64,000 bases of DNA, taken from NCBI GenBank assembly GCA_030323885.1, contig CM059193.1, forward strand, positions 72,081,543 through 72,145,542. Direction: 5' to 3'. Both the position numbers and the translations under genes were made by a program. The DNA comes from Branchipolynoe longqiensis. Its lineage: Eukaryota; Annelida; Polychaeta; Phyllodocida; Polynoidae. Under the pieces are notes generated by a model that was not told the origin of the DNA, searched no databases, and worked only from the letters and a program-made list of their open reading frames with translations. Positions 52,872 through 64,000 of the stretch are shown in pieces (position 1 is the stretch's first letter; every line of letters starts with the position of its first letter).

Positions 52872-52914
52872 GTGGAGGGACAGCCTAATGAGATAAAAGC
52901 AAGTTGGACATTGG

Positions 52915-53160
52915 TTGTTTTAAAAAAATGTCTTTATATTTTTATTGAGGCTGTATTTATACTGTCCATAGCATGTAAGCCCGGGTACCCAGGCTTGTTT
53001 TCAATGCTGGCCAGCTGTAGTTTTGGTGTTGTCTTACCAAGCAGGAACTGCTGATAAGTTATTTGATTGTCTGCATTTCAGTAGCAGATAGATAGTCTGT
53101 TGGTATGTTTAGTAGACTATGTTAGTTTTTTTGGGGCCCTCTTGGCATTGTATCTTTGTT
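52915..53160 (-). mobile_element. LINE 3' UTR joined to an endonuclease relic
   Basis: Minus strand: GGCCAGCATTGAAAACAAG, a long stem AAGCCTGGG/CCCGGGCTT, CATGCTATGGACAGTATAAA, A-rich end at 52915-52930. Matches 63536-63770 along its length, including GTAGCAGATAGATAGT. Confidence 0.85.
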
Positions 53161-53197
53161 CTATTCTTATTACTATGTTAGTTGCTTTCTCAAGGTT

Positions 53198-54152
53198 CTA
53201 GAGGGAGTTGTTTCTGGCAGTATTATAGGCCCTTTTATCCTCTGGGTCTTTAGTACATTTCACTTTGTCACCTAGCTTTCGTTTTGTGGCAATATGCGTT
53301 AACAGTTCCCTGTCTATCCACGGGTCTTGGTTTCTCTGTATTTTTAGTTTCTTTATGGAACACATCTCATCTAATGATTGTTTTATTTCTGTGACAATGT
53401 TATTCCAGTAGATATCAGTGTCATCTCTGTTTGTAGTGAGGTTGTCTATATTTTCAGTTAGGTGGTTTTTTAATGTTTCTTTTGAGTAGTTTTTTAGGGA
53501 TCTTCCCATCTTATATTTATATTGGCCTGTGTTTTTGAGTTTTTTCCTCGATACATATATTAGCTCATGGTCACTTATACCCCAGCTTCTGGTGCCCCAT
53601 TTTGTGGCATGGTTTGAGTTGGTTAGTATTAGGTCAATTGATGAGCTATTGTTTCCTAATCTTGTGCTGTCTGTAATAAGTTGCAGCAGCCCTAGAATTT
53701 TGATAGTGGTTTGTAGCATTAGTTTATCTTTGTCGTTGCTACTGTAGTTTATGTTGACGTCCCCTAGCACAAAGATTTCTGCATTTGGTAGTTTCCTCAC
53801 TGTATTTATGCTTTTGTCTAGAGTTTCAAGGAATGTTTCAATATCCCCAGACGGTGGTCTGTAGAGGCTTGCTATGGCTATGTTAGCCTGTTTCTCGTTT
53901 TTTATTAGGCGCCATAGTAGCTCCAGGTGTTCATTTGAGTTGTTTGCTATTTTTAGGGCCTCAGTGTCTAGATTTTTTTAGGTTTTGCAGTAGATTACAA
54001 CACCTCCACCTTTTTTTGTTTGGTTTGCTATGTTAATTTGCTGTCTGTCTTTACGTACAAGCCTATATCCTTCTATGTTGAGGGTGTTGTCTTGATGTCT
54101 GTCAGTAAACCATGTTTCTGATGGTGTTAAAGCATCAAGATATTCATTTGGT
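53198..54152 (-). pseudogene. CR1/L2-like LINE endonuclease relic without reverse transcriptase
   Basis: N-terminal part of an ORF2 protein: the apurinic-type endonuclease that nicks the target. Motifs in order: PSETWFTDRHQDN, KKGGGVVIY, ASLYRPPSGDIETF, FVLGDVNINYSSND, DLILTN, SDHELIYVS. A linker follows (PWIDRELLTHIATKRK). There is one in-frame TAA at 53980-53978, and the frame ends at 53198. The first strand of the domain is missing at the 54152 junction with a SINE relic. Immediately after 53198 comes the 3' UTR, with no polymerase, so about 1.5-2 kb has been lost by deletion or the copy arose by template jumping. Confidence 0.85.
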
Positions 54153-54360
54153 CATGGTGCGTGCAACCTGGTCTCCCAGTGGGACAACATTATAATAGTT
54201 CTATGAGCCCTATGAGGCTCAGGGTTCTATGGCATTATTTCCATGTCAGCATAGTGAAAGACCGCACTAACAGTAATGTCTTCACCCTACCCGTTTTAAT
54301 CTCCTCAACCTAGGAAGTGACAACTACCAATCTATTTTGTTAATCATTGGATTGACTCGG
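54150..54360. mobile_element. Decayed SINE relic
   Basis: GGTCATGGTGCGTGCAACCT and CTGGTCTCCCAGTGGGACAA, then GGAAGTGACAACTACCAATC in the opposite sense. Two scraps of core SINE in unlike orientation. Confidence 0.5.
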
Positions 54361-54676
54361 TTGTTGGTTCTTGGAGTTTTACCTCCTGGCAACATCTAAG
54401 GTCATATCAGGACGGGTAGCGGCTTGTGACAGTGCACACTCATGGCAACTTTATAGTGCTGCACCACTGGGAAATCAGGCCGCCAGTACCATGGCCCAAA
54501 ATTGCACACAGTCACATTATCCGAACACTGAGCTAACCAGTCCTTCCACTATCTATTAATACCAAGCGCCAGTCTAGGAAGTGACAAGAATCACTTTCAT
54601 AGGTTATTGGTTTGACTCGACCAGGAACCGAACTCCCGATCTCCCGCGCTCTACCGATTCGCCCACTGCGCCTGGT
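54360..54676 (-). mobile_element. Full-length core SINE, head 1, tail A
   Basis: GGAGTTTTACCTCCTGGCAA (tail), core, GCTCTACCGATTCGCCCACT (head). A separate tail-A scrap is at 54788-54838. Confidence 0.88.
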
Positions 54677-54979
54677 CAGAGATTGGAAAATTGCTTGAAC
54701 ATGACAGGGGTCCGCTGGTCACAGGGGTCGCTGTAGATGGTTACTACTGTACGGACATAGTGATGACAAATTCTTAATAGGCTAGGGCCGTCCTGTTCTG
54801 ACCTTAGATGTTGCTAGGACGTAAAACTACAACAAACTACTAAGACTAGATAATGCTATAGAAACTAGCTACCGGTGCAACTTGGAGTATATAAATGCTT
54901 CTACTGTCACTGAGAGAAATAATTATTCATGGATAGGATAAATAACATGGATTTATGCATTGGATTCTTTGTGGATAAA

Positions 54980-55323
54980 TGTTTGTTTATTTATTGTTGT
55001 TTTACGTCCTAACAACACCTAAGGTCATATCAGGACGAGTACCGACTTGTGACAGAGCGCACTGATGGCGACTGTATAGTGCTGCCCCACTGGAAGACCA
55101 GGCCGCCAGCACCATGACCTGATATCCCACTCAGTCACATTATCCTGACACTGAGCCAACCAGTCCTTGCCCTATCCTAATAATTCTGAGCGCCAGGCTA
55201 GGAAGCGGCAAGTATAAATTTTTAAGTCATCGGTTTGATTCGACCAGGGATCGAACCCACGACCCCATGATCTACCAACACGGGAGACGGATGCTCGAAC
55301 TCATTCGGCCATCCAGTCTGGTC
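54980..55323 (-). mobile_element. Core SINE, head 2, tail A
   Basis: TTGTTGTTTTACGTCCTAAC (tail), core, GGGATCGAACCCACGACCCC and CTCATTCGGCCATCCAGTCT (head 2). Confidence 0.9.
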
Positions 55324-55489
55324 CTTGTGGATAAATACATTGATTTACAAAAGTCCTGGTATTTAACTGTTTAATTCGGGGTAAATGGATGGAATGTTAT
55401 TAAAAGGATAGCAATAGTTCTCACCATCAAAAAACAAGGTAAATAACTATATCCATGGATGGCTGGAAGACTAATGCCTCAGTTCGTTT

Positions 55490-55770
55490 GTTGGGGTTTT
55501 ACATCCTGGCAACATCCAAAGTCATATCATGATGGGCACCGACGACTTATGACAGTGCACACTCATAGTGACATTATAATGTTGTCCCACTGGGAGACCA
55601 GGTTGCATGCACCATGACCTGCTTTCTCACTCAATCACTTCATCCTGATACTGAGCTAACCAGTCCTTTCCCTATCCTAGTAATGCCGACCGCCAGACTA
55701 GGAAGTGACAACTACCAATCAATTTTGTTAATCATTGGATTGACTCGGCCGGGTTTTTTAACTTCCGCAC
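55490..55770 (-). mobile_element. Diverged core SINE, tail A
   Basis: GGGTTTTACATCCTGGCAAC (tail) to AATCATTGGATTGACTCGGC. The head is lost. The core has AACTACCAATCAATTTTGTT, shared with the relic at 54310, hinting at a subfamily. Confidence 0.75.
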
Positions 55771-56985
55771 CGGAAACCTAAAATAGTACTAATTCAGCCA
55801 CTGCATTAATGCTGATAATATATGTAATCTGATAAATAAAATATTCGCCCACCCAAAAAAGAGAGGTAGAAGGAAAAGTCAATAGACTACATCGCCACTC
55901 CAGCGGTGCGGTGCATTGTGGGATGTGTAAAAGCAAAACAAACCCGTGAGAAGCACATGGCACATGCTAATACACTGGGTGTAGTTATGAAATGTGCTAC
56001 TTTCAGCTCATCTCAGCTCTTGTTTGAAACATAGAATACTAAGTAAAAAAAAAATATATATATATTAAGATATTACTCTTTTATCCAGCATCACATTTAC
56101 ATCAATATAATCACCACATATTATGCCATGTGCATTTAGATTTAGACAAATCTTGGCACTCAGTCTAATGTTAGAGCCATAGCCAGAGTCAGTTTTACTT
56201 ATTTTATTCATGTTTTTATTTATATCCTATGGTTAATGACATATGTATAAATAGAAAATGAATAGGGTTAATCAGATATTGGTTATATATTTGTTTGAAA
56301 CAAGTTTTTGTTGACACATTTGATATTTTAATATTTAGAACAAGAATTACTTGTCTAATCAATGGTGATGTAAACATCAGCATGTAAAGTAACTGAAATT
56401 TTATGTTTCTTAGCTCAAAATGCTTAATTATGGAGAGTTGTGTCTTAAACATATTCATTATATCATTATATTTCATCCATCCATCCATGTTTATGCCAAA
56501 TTGTTATGTATTTTTTATTAATTTGGAATGAAATCAAAGTTTTGCCCTACATGTATCGGCAAACTCAATATGGCTGTATGCCTTTGCTTTGCTGCCAGCG
56601 CCGTTTTCAGCGCATGCTCAGTCGGAACGTTGATTTAGTCTATACCCAAATTTGTAGCACTACACACCAACATGATGCTGGCTGACCATCTATCTATGTA
56701 GGACGTGGCATAGCACGTGCCTACAGGGGGAAGGTGAAGGTCACGAGGGTTGCACAGGTCATATGACGCGTGACCTTTAGGGAGGGAAAGGTCATGCAGG
56801 GTCTTCCCTTGTCCGACCATAACACATACACCGGCAACTGCTCACCGCCATCCTTGTCCCCTGCCACTCTGTACCACGTTAGGCACCCCACTCCCCGGCA
56901 CCAGTCTACGCAGGTCATAAAAACTGCCTTGTGGTCAAAGAAGTATTACTGAGGCTGTGCAGCACAATGGTACTGTAATTAAGAC
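55771..56985. other. Intergenic DNA, no gene supported
   Basis: AT-rich to 56500, then ordinary DNA. Frames of 60-90 codons have no domain. No repeat family recognised. Confidence 0.4.
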
Positions 56986-56989
56986 TAAA

Positions 56990-57960
56990 GTACCAGTACA
57001 CCACCATCAGAGTATACGACTAGATCACCAGCCACTGCACCACACCACACCACACCACAGGACAACACCACTCTACATTAACTACTGCACCATAGTTACT
57101 ACTCCACCACACCACACCACAACACCACTCTACATCAACCACTGCACCATAGTTACTACTCCACCACACAACAACACCACTCTACATCAACCACTGCACC
57201 ATAGTTACTACTCCACCACACCACACCACAACACAACTCTACATCAACCACTGCACCATAGTTACTACTCAACCACACCACAACATCGCAACATCCCCAC
57301 ACCATCTGATTATACGAGTAGATCAACAACAACTGCACTACGCGAGAATACACCACACCACAACACCACTCTACATCAACCACTGTACCATACTTACTAC
57401 TCAACCACATCACAACATAACCACATCACCAGACCATCTGAGTACACGACTAGATCACCAACCACTGCACCACACCACACCACCCCTCTACATCAACCAC
57501 TGTGACATAATCACGCCATGAGAGTATATGACTAGATCACCAACCACTGCACCACACCACACCACACCACCACTCTACATCAACTACTGCGCCATAATCA
57601 CACCATCAGAGTATATGACTAGATCACCAACCACTGCACCACACCACAACACCACTCTACATCAACTACTGCGCCATAATCACACCATCAGAGTATATGA
57701 CTAGATCACCAACCACTGCACCACACCACAACACCACTCTACATCAACAACTGCGCCATAATCACACCATCAGAGTATATGACTAGATCACCAACTACTG
57801 CACCACACCACACCACACCACCACTCTAATTCAACCACTGCGCCATAATCACACCATCAGAGTATATGCCTAGATCACCAACCACTGCACCACACCACAA
57901 CACCACTCTACATCAACAACTGCCCCATATTTACTACTTCACCACACCTTAACATCACCA
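56990..57960. repeat. CACCACACCACAACACCACTCTACATCAAC minisatellite (higher-order about 82 bp)
   Basis: From 57520 to 57890 a unit of about 82 bases recurs (CACCATCAGAGTATATGACT at 57601 and 57683). Before that shorter variants dominate. A 182-codon frame at 56957-57505 is repeat-derived. Confidence 0.9.
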
Positions 57961-59060
57961 CACCATCACGGAACAAGACCCTATCACCAACCACTGCACC
58001 AAATTACAACACCAAGACACTACATCAAGCATCCCACCACGCTTACTAGTCACATCCTCACTACAACATCACCCTACAATGTCACAATATTACATCCCCA
58101 ACCAGTCCACCACACCACAACACTAGGTCAACCATTACACCATACCTACTACTCCATGACACCACAACATCAACACATCACCAGACAAATATGAAACAAT
58201 ATCACTACATCACAAGCTATCACACACAACATCACTACAATATCACCTCACAGGAGCACATCACTAACCACTGCACCATAGTACTCCACCACACCACAAC
58301 ATCACAACAATGTCACTACTACATCATGAAAACATCACTACACGATCACCACATAGGACCACATCACTAACCACTGCACCATAGTACTCCACCACACCCC
58401 AGTATCACCACAACACCACTACAACATCACCACACAAGACCACATCACTAACCACTGCACCATAGTACTCCACCACACCCCAGTATCACCACAACACCAC
58501 TACAACATCAGCACACCGGACCACATCACTAACCACTGCACCGTAGTACTCCACCACACCCCAGTATCACTACAACACCACTACAACATCACCACACAGA
58601 ACTACATCACTACCCACTGCACCATAGTACTCCACCACACACCAATATCACCACAACACCACTACAACATCACCACACAGAACCACATCACTAACCACTG
58701 CACCATAGTACTCCACCACACCCCAGTATCACTACAACACCACTACAACATCACCACACAGAACCACATCACTAACCACTGCACCATAGTACTCCACCAC
58801 ACCCCAGTATCACCACAACACCACTACAACATCACCACACAGAACCACATCACTAACCACTGGACCATAGTACTCCACCACACCCCAGTATCACCACAAC
58901 ACCACTACAACATCACCACACAGAACCACATCACTAACCACTGCACCATAGTACTCCATCACACCACAACATCACCACAACACCACTACAACTTCACTAC
59001 ACGATCACCACAATGTCACCACATGACCACACAACCACACTATTACTCACCCATCCTAAC
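57961..59060. repeat. 81-bp ACCACTGCACCATAGTACTCC minisatellite
   Basis: Units start with ACCACTGCACCATAGTACTC at 58451, 58532, 58613 and on, 81 bases apart, nearly identical from 58370 to 58960. They share the CACTGCACCA word with the array to the left, so both probably come from one ancestor. Confidence 0.92.
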
Positions 59061-59090
59061 ATTCTACCATCTACTATAACCCAGCACCGG

Positions 59091-59332
59091 ACGCAGTGGC
59101 CTAATCAGTAGAGCGCAGGCCTCGCCTGCGAAAGATCGAGAGTTCGGTTCCCGGTCGAGTCAAACCAATGACTTTAAAATTGATATTTGTCACTTCCTAG
59201 TCAGGCGCTTGACATTATTGGGTTAGGGCATGGACTGGTTAGCTCAGTGTCAGGAGAATATGACTGAGTGGGATATTGGGTCATGGTGCCAGTGACCTGA
59301 TTTCCCAGTGGGGCAGCACTATAAAGTCACCA
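59091..59332 (+). mobile_element. Core SINE, head 1, tail A cut short
   Basis: Head GGACGCAGTGGCCTAATCAG, box B GAGTTCGGTTCCCGG, core, and tail A to CACTATAAAGTCACC, then CAAACAAACAAAC. The last 80 bases of tail A are missing but an A/C-rich end follows directly. Confidence 0.88.
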
Positions 59333-59403
59333 AACAAACAAACTAAAACCCAGCACCCTTCTTACTCCACCCTATGACAGTACCATACACCACCACACGA
59401 CCG

Positions 59404-59737
59404 ATACCCGACGCGGTGGAGGAATCGGTAGAGTGCAGGCCTCCCATGCGGAAGGTCGGGAGGTCAATTCCCGGTCGAACCAAACATATTACTTACAAAA
59501 TGGAGACTTGTCGCTTCCTAGCCAGGTACTCGGCATTAATAGGATATGGCAAGGACTGGTTGGCTCAGTGTCAGGATAATATTACTGAGTGGGATATCAG
59601 GTCATGGTGCTGGTGGTCTGGTCTCCCTGTGGAACACCACTATAAAGTCGCCATGAGTCGTCACAAGTCGGTACCCGTCCAGATATGCCCTTAGATGTAG
59701 CAGGACGGAAAACTCCAACAACAAACCACACAAACAC
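59404..59737 (+). mobile_element. Full-length core SINE, head 1, tail A
   Basis: Head CCGACGCGGTGGAGGAATCG then GTAGAGTGCAGG, core, and tail A to CAGGACGGAAAACTCCAACA. Confidence 0.9.
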
Positions 59738-59754
59738 ATTACCATATTACCATT

Positions 59755-60900
59755 ACATGGCGTCACCTTCTCACCACCCAACCACCCCACCATCCCACCA
59801 CCCCTCCACCCAGCCACCCCATCACTCCACCGCCCCAACCCGACCACCCCATCACCCAACCACCCCATCACTCCACCACCCTACCCCGACCACCCCACCA
59901 CCTCACCCCGACCACCCTACCACCCTACCACCCACCACCCCACCACCCCACCACCCTACCATGCCACCACCCCACCACCCTACAATCCCACCACCCCACA
60001 ACCCCACCACCCCATCACGCCACCACCTCACCCCGACCATCCTAAAACCCCATAATTCCACCACCACCCCACCACCCCACTGCCCCACCATCCACCACCT
60101 CACCCCGACCACCCTACCACCCTACCACCCACCACCTCACCACCCCACCACCCTACCCATGCCAGCACCCTACAATCCCACCACCCACAACCTACCACCC
60201 ATCACTCCACCACCTCATCCCGACCACCCTACAACCCCACCTTCCACAATCACCCACCACCCCACCACTCCACCCACCCCACCACTCCACCACCTCACCC
60301 CTACCACCCTACTACCCTACCACCAAGCCTCACTACCCACGACCCTACCCACGCCACCCCTCACCACCCTCACCTCCCACCAGCCCACCACCTCACACCG
60401 CACCACCCCATCACTCCACCACCCCATCACTCCAACCACCCCGACCACCCGACCACCCTACCCCACCCCACTCCCTACCATTCCACCACCCCACTACCCT
60501 ACCATTCCACCACCCCACCCACCCCATCATTCCCCACCCCACCACCACTACCACCCCCCCACACCCACCACCTCATCACCCACCACCCCATCACTCCACC
60601 ACCCTACCCCGACCACCCAACCACCCCACCACCCCACCTCACACCCCACCACCCCACCACCCCATCACTCCACCACCCCACCCCGACCACCCTACTACCA
60701 CACCCACCCCTCACCACCCACCACCCCACCACCCACACTCCACCAGCCCACCCCGAGCACCCTACCAACCCACCACCCCACCACCTCACCACCCACCACC
60801 CCACCACCCCACCCACCCCACCACCCCACCACCCACCAACCCATCACTCCACCACCCCACCCCACCACCCTACCACCCCACCACCTCACCACCCAAACAC
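59755..60900. repeat. CCACCCCACCACCCTA minisatellite, 1.15 kb
   Basis: Variants of CACCACCC(C/T)ACCA. Only C, A and T dominate the plus strand, so a frame of over 400 codons rich in H/P/T stays open; complementary G/W/V frames too. Not coding. Confidence 0.95.
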
Positions 60901-61195
60901 TATACCACATACCAGACCACACACACACACCACCCTGCCAGCCATTGTAACCACCATCAGCATGTTATCTCCCCACACCCACATGCACACGCTGCTGTCT
61001 ACACGCATCTTAGCACTCTACTCCCCTCTGTCTGCGTCTCACACGCTACACACACGCACACGCACACACACACGCACACACACGGGTAGCGATACAGCAC
61101 ACGGCTAATGTGGATCCGGTTTATGTGGCTGACTTCGGTGTCAGAGGAATGACACCAGCATGACCAAATGTTGTCATAACACAGCAGGTGTCTTG
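60901..61195. other. Low-complexity edge and unclassified DNA
   Basis: Includes a (CACACG)n-like tract at 61045-61083. No gene. Confidence 0.4.
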
Positions 61196-61545
61196 TAGGT
61201 TGGTTGGGTGATGAAGTTTTACGTCCTGGCAACACCTAAGGTCATATCAGAACGGGTACCGACTTGTGACAGTGCACACTCATGGTGGATTTATAGTGCT
61301 GCCCCACTGTGAGACCAGGACATCAGCACCATGACCTGATATCCCACTCAGTCACATTATCCTGATACCTGGCTAACCAGTCGTTGCCCTATCCTAATAA
61401 CGCCGAGTGCCTGGGTAGAAAGCGACAAGTATCAATTGCGTAAGTCATTGATTTGATTCGATCAGGGTTCGAACCGGTGGGTTCGAATTCTATGATTTAC
61501 CAAAACGGGAGACGGACGCTCAACTCATTCGGCCATCCCGTCTGG
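61196..61545 (-). mobile_element. Core SINE, head 2, tail A, full length
   Basis: TGATGAAGTTTTACGTCCTG (tail), core, GGGTTCGAACCGGTGGGTTC (duplicated box B-like word), CTCAACTCATTCGGCCATCC (head 2). Confidence 0.9.
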
Positions 61546-61646
61546 TCAGTTTTGTGTCATTGGAACAACAGTCAAATGAGACACGCACAAAAAACCCAGT
61601 TAAAGCTGCACAGTCCGCTATAAGTTAGTCTAAATCAAAACAAGTA

Positions 61647-61971
61647 CAGTTTAACCCCATTAATCCAAGCTCGGTTAAACCAAACGATCGGTTAATCCAA
61701 ACTTTTTTCGGCGGCCCGGCAAAATACTATCATCTATCATATAAAAAAGTTGGTTAAACCAAAGTCGGTTAATCCAAAGTATCGGTTAATCGAAACAAAA
61801 TTGTCGGCCCCAGGCCACTTCCGGTACAATTAAATCAAACTTTCATGTGGCTTTAAGGTCATCTAAGACTGTTTAATATGATAAATGGTAGTATTTTGCC
61901 AGGTACCTGGAACAAGTCTGGATTAACTGATCGTTTGATTTAACCGAGCTTGGTTTAATGGGGTTAAACTG
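61647..61971. mobile_element. 325-bp pogo-like MITE, TA target duplication
   Basis: Ends CAGTTTAACCCCATTAATCC and, on the other strand, CAGTTTAACCCCATTAAACC; the match continues inward (AAGCTCGGTTAAA...AACGATC). TA at 61645-61646 and 61972-61973. A second right end (GGTTTAATGGGGTTATACTG) at 62186-62206 shows a further damaged copy, with intervening DNA at 62040-62120 that recurs at 63411-63497. Confidence 0.88.
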
Positions 61972-62360
61972 TATATATAATAAACAATAATCATAGTGTC
62001 CACATACATTGCAAATTCATAATGCACCCCCGTTTTTGCCAAAGCCAAAATGTCCGGACACGTCTTCAAAATTCAGGTAAAAGTACAAAGACCAACCATG
62101 ACTTCCTTGTAACAATAAACCAGGTCAAAGCTTGGTGAAACCAATGATCGGTTAATCCAAACAAATTTCTAGGGTCTCTTCAAGTTTGGTTTAATGGGGT
62201 TATACTGTATCTAGATTTGATTCTACATATCCAAGACAGATACACACTCATCAAGTGTGTGCTGCTGTATAGACGGGAATACCGAGTCAATTTAATAGAA
62301 CCTGTTACTGCTAAAGCCTAAGTTAGCCATTTATAATAAAAAATCACTTCAATCTAATGT

Positions 62361-62886
62361 AATGGTGCTGTCACATTACGACGTTTCTTGCCAACGTGCG
62401 TCGAAGTGGGTCACTTTTTAGCGAAACGTCAGGACACGTCTGGAAGCGTTACGCATGCGTTAGGCGCGTGTTGGTAATCATTGATGGACGGCAATGGTCG
62501 GCAACACGCATCAGTTGGTCGGCGATGTTTTATGCTTGCACAAAGCTTTCAACGCACGCCAACGCTATGTTATGGTGACGTTAGGGGGTCGTCGAGATAC
62601 GTTAGAAGCACGTTGGATGTACGAATACTTTTTTTTCCCTGATGCCGCGTGCATGTGAGGCTCATTCCCACACATTGCGCCAAACTGTTGCTTTTTGCTG
62701 TTTTATATCTTAGCAACATCTAAGGTCATATCAGGATGGCGTTCCAAACTTTGACCACAACGTCAGCCGCACGCTACCACTACGTTGCGCTGACGCCGAA
62801 AAGGTTGATGTTTCTCGACGATTAAAAGTGATTTTGCGCATTGGCGGCACGCCGGTGAGATACGTCGTAGTGTGACAGGGCTATTA
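62361..62886. mobile_element. ACGT-rich MITE, complete (about 525 bp)
   Basis: Ends GTGCTGTCACATTACGACGT and, on the other strand, GCCCTGTCACACTACGACGT. The interior is full of ACGT, CGTCA and GCAACG words. A tail-A SINE scrap lies inside at 62692-62742 (TATATCTTAGCAACATCTAA). Related to the interrupted element at 31790/37775. Confidence 0.82.
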
Positions 62887-62965
62887 GATAAACTATAACA
62901 ATGAACCTAATATATTTATCTAAAAACATAACAGAAACTCAAAACCATCGGACTATGCAAATTTG

Positions 62966-63330
62966 AAGCTGCATAGTCCGGTGATGGAACAAATTTTCAA
63001 AACTGAAACAATTATCAAGAATTGATTCTACATCTCGATCATCGATACAGACACACTCATTTAACATTTCTTGACGCATAAAAGGGAATTTACTGAGTGA
63101 ATACTGAGACAGTTTAATAGAAGCTGTTACTGCTGAAGCGTATGGTGTCAGAGGTTTGGCATACTTGTCCAAACTAATTTGATATTTTTCCACTTCAAAT
63201 AGCTCAAAACGTAGCCATCTAAAATGGAAGTTACTTCAAACTAAAGTAAGGTAGATTGTAACAATCAATTTAATGTATTTATCTCAGAAAAATTACAGAA
63301 ACTAAAAACCATCGGACTATGAAATTTTAA
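62966..63330 (+). mobile_element. MITE-1, complete, head-to-tail with the previous copy
   Basis: TTGAAGCTGCATAGTCCGGT at the left and AACCATCGGACTATGAAATT at the right. It abuts the preceding copy directly, so the two form a tandem pair. Confidence 0.85.
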
Positions 63331-63410
63331 TGGAAGTGATATTTCTGGCACTAAACAATTTTGCTTTAAAAAAGAAAAGATGTTAACATGTTCGTGTGAA
63401 ATGCTTCGAA

Positions 63411-63497
63411 AATGTCCAGACACGTCTTCAGAATTCAGGTAAAAGCACAAAGGTCAGCCATGACTTCCTTGTAACAATAAACCAGGTCAAATCTGAA
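63411..63497. repeat. Short dispersed repeat shared with 62040-62120
   Basis: ACACGTCTTCAGAATTCAGG, CCATGACTTCCTTGTAACAA and TAAACCAGGTCAAA are common to both places. Family unknown. Confidence 0.7.
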
Positions 63498-63535
63498 AAT
63501 TAATATTTTAAAAAGAAGGAAATCACATTTAAACA

Positions 63536-63770
63536 TTTTTTTATTTTTTTTATTGAGGCTGTATTTATACTGTCCATAGCATAAAAGCCTGGGTATTCAG
63601 GCTTGTTTTCAATGCTGGCCAGCTGTAGTGTTGGTGTTGTCTTATCACACAGTAGCTGCTGATAAGGTATTTGATTGCCTGTATTTCAGTAGCAGATAGA
63701 TAGTTGGTTGGTCTGGTTAGTAGTCTATGTTAATATTTTTGGATTTTCTTGGCATATATGTGCATCAAAG
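63536..63770 (-). mobile_element. LINE 3' end, same subfamily as 52915
   Basis: Minus strand: GGCCAGCATTGAAAACAAG, hairpin AAGCCTG/CAGGCTT, ATGCTATGGACAGTATAAAT, A-rich end. At one stem position it has an A-T pair where the 52915 copy has a mismatch. Confidence 0.85.
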
Positions 63771-64000
63771 TGGCCTTGCAGTTGTTATCCGCCCCACACA
63801 CACACCGCCCCCTTAAACCTTAAGAATTAGAGTTAATATGTATTTTTGTAAAGCCTGCATGCTGACATACCACCCTCTGGGACGTGCACGCATGCTCACA
63901 CGATGCCTGCTCACCTGAGATTGCCGTGCGCAGGCGTGCACCCTGCAACGCCACCTGTGGCCCTGTGGCGGAATGACTCACCTGCGTATTGTAATCCCAA
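63771..64000. other. Window end, unclassified DNA
   Basis: No gene or repeat family recognised. Confidence 0.3.

Larger units (their letters stand above)
50080..52885 (-). mobile_element. I/Nimb-like LINE with RNase H, 5'-truncated
   Basis: Minus strand: reverse transcriptase (52871-51020), RNase H (about 51020-50540) and a conserved C-terminal Cys/His region (about 50540-50100), with a stop at 50099-50097. The apurinic endonuclease and ORF1 that should precede are absent, so the copy is truncated at about 52885. At least two one-base frame changes break it. RNase H after reverse transcriptase is a mark of the I superfamily (I, Nimb and relatives). No clear poly-A at the 3' end. Confidence 0.85.
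61602..62965 (+). mobile_element. MITE-1 copy split by two nested DNA elements
   Basis: GTTAAAGCTGCACAGTCCGC at the left. After the first insertion, CTAGATTTGATTCTACATAT to CTTCAATCTAATGTAAT. After the second, GAACCTAATATATTTATCT and AAAACCATCGGACTATGCAA. The three pieces together make one MITE-1 in the 9969 orientation. Confidence 0.85.

Noticed and set aside
59685..60950. 421-codon His/Pro/Thr-rich frame
   Set aside because: Sits in a CCACC minisatellite that is nearly free of stop-forming words on either strand.

Overview
This is animal genomic DNA with no host gene that I can support. It is a dense mosaic of transposable elements, nested and broken, separated by long simple and minisatellite arrays. 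Most long open frames are by-products of tandem repeats or belong to retrotransposons. One SINE family (call it SINE-M) ends in a segment that I remember as common in molluscan genomes, close to CTAGAGNACATTGATT followed by ATCATCGGCTATTGGA. Together with the Ngaro-like and CR1/I-like retroelements this suggests a marine invertebrate, most likely a mollusc. The phylum call rests on memory, not on a search.

Layout. 0-3.3 kb: a 93-bp minisatellite, a TA-flanked MITE and a GT-rich array. 3.3-12.9 kb: SINEs, MITEs and a hAT-like MITE nested in a larger PIF-like MITE. 13-15.5 kb: G-rich telomere-like DNA, a MITE with internal tandem repeats and a 36-bp tandem repeat. 15.5-24.7 kb: many MITEs and SINEs with nested insertions. 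24.7-25.9 kb: the 3' half of a CR1/L2-like LINE. 26.4-27.2 kb: a MITE filled with a 10-bp repeat. 28.8-29.6 kb: a 9-bp AT-rich satellite. 29.9-30.9 kb: a SINE nested in a SINE, then a LINE 3' UTR. 32.3-37.75 kb: the best gene-bearing element, a nearly complete tyrosine-recombinase retrotransposon (Ngaro/DIRS type) on the minus strand, with gag, reverse transcriptase-RNase H and recombinase frames. It appears inserted into an ACGT-rich MITE. 41-43.4 kb: purine/G-rich arrays. 43.4-46.2 kb: a large inverted repeat with arms of about 0.76 kb bounded by TA tracts. 48.9-49.4 kb and 57-60.9 kb: C/A-rich minisatellites. 50.1-52.9 kb: an I/Nimb-like LINE with RNase H, frameshifted. 52.9-54.15 kb: a LINE relic with endonuclease and 3' UTR but no reverse transcriptase. 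59-64 kb: more SINEs, nested MITEs and a final LINE tail.

How the parts work together. The LINE 3' ends share a short stem-loop and the following sequence with a tRNA-headed SINE (7.2 and 16.1-16.9 kb). The stems carry compensatory changes, which points to a LINE/SINE partnership through a 3' RNA hairpin. A second, very abundant tRNA-headed SINE group (about 25 pieces) uses one core joined to two alternative heads and two alternative tails. Target-site duplications of nested copies (12 bp at 29.9 kb, GATAT at 8.0 kb, GCCGCGG at 11.2 kb, TA at 4.0, 20.0 and 61.6 kb) give a relative insertion order.

Coordinates of repeats were read by eye; edges are good to roughly 5-20 bases unless target duplications are given.
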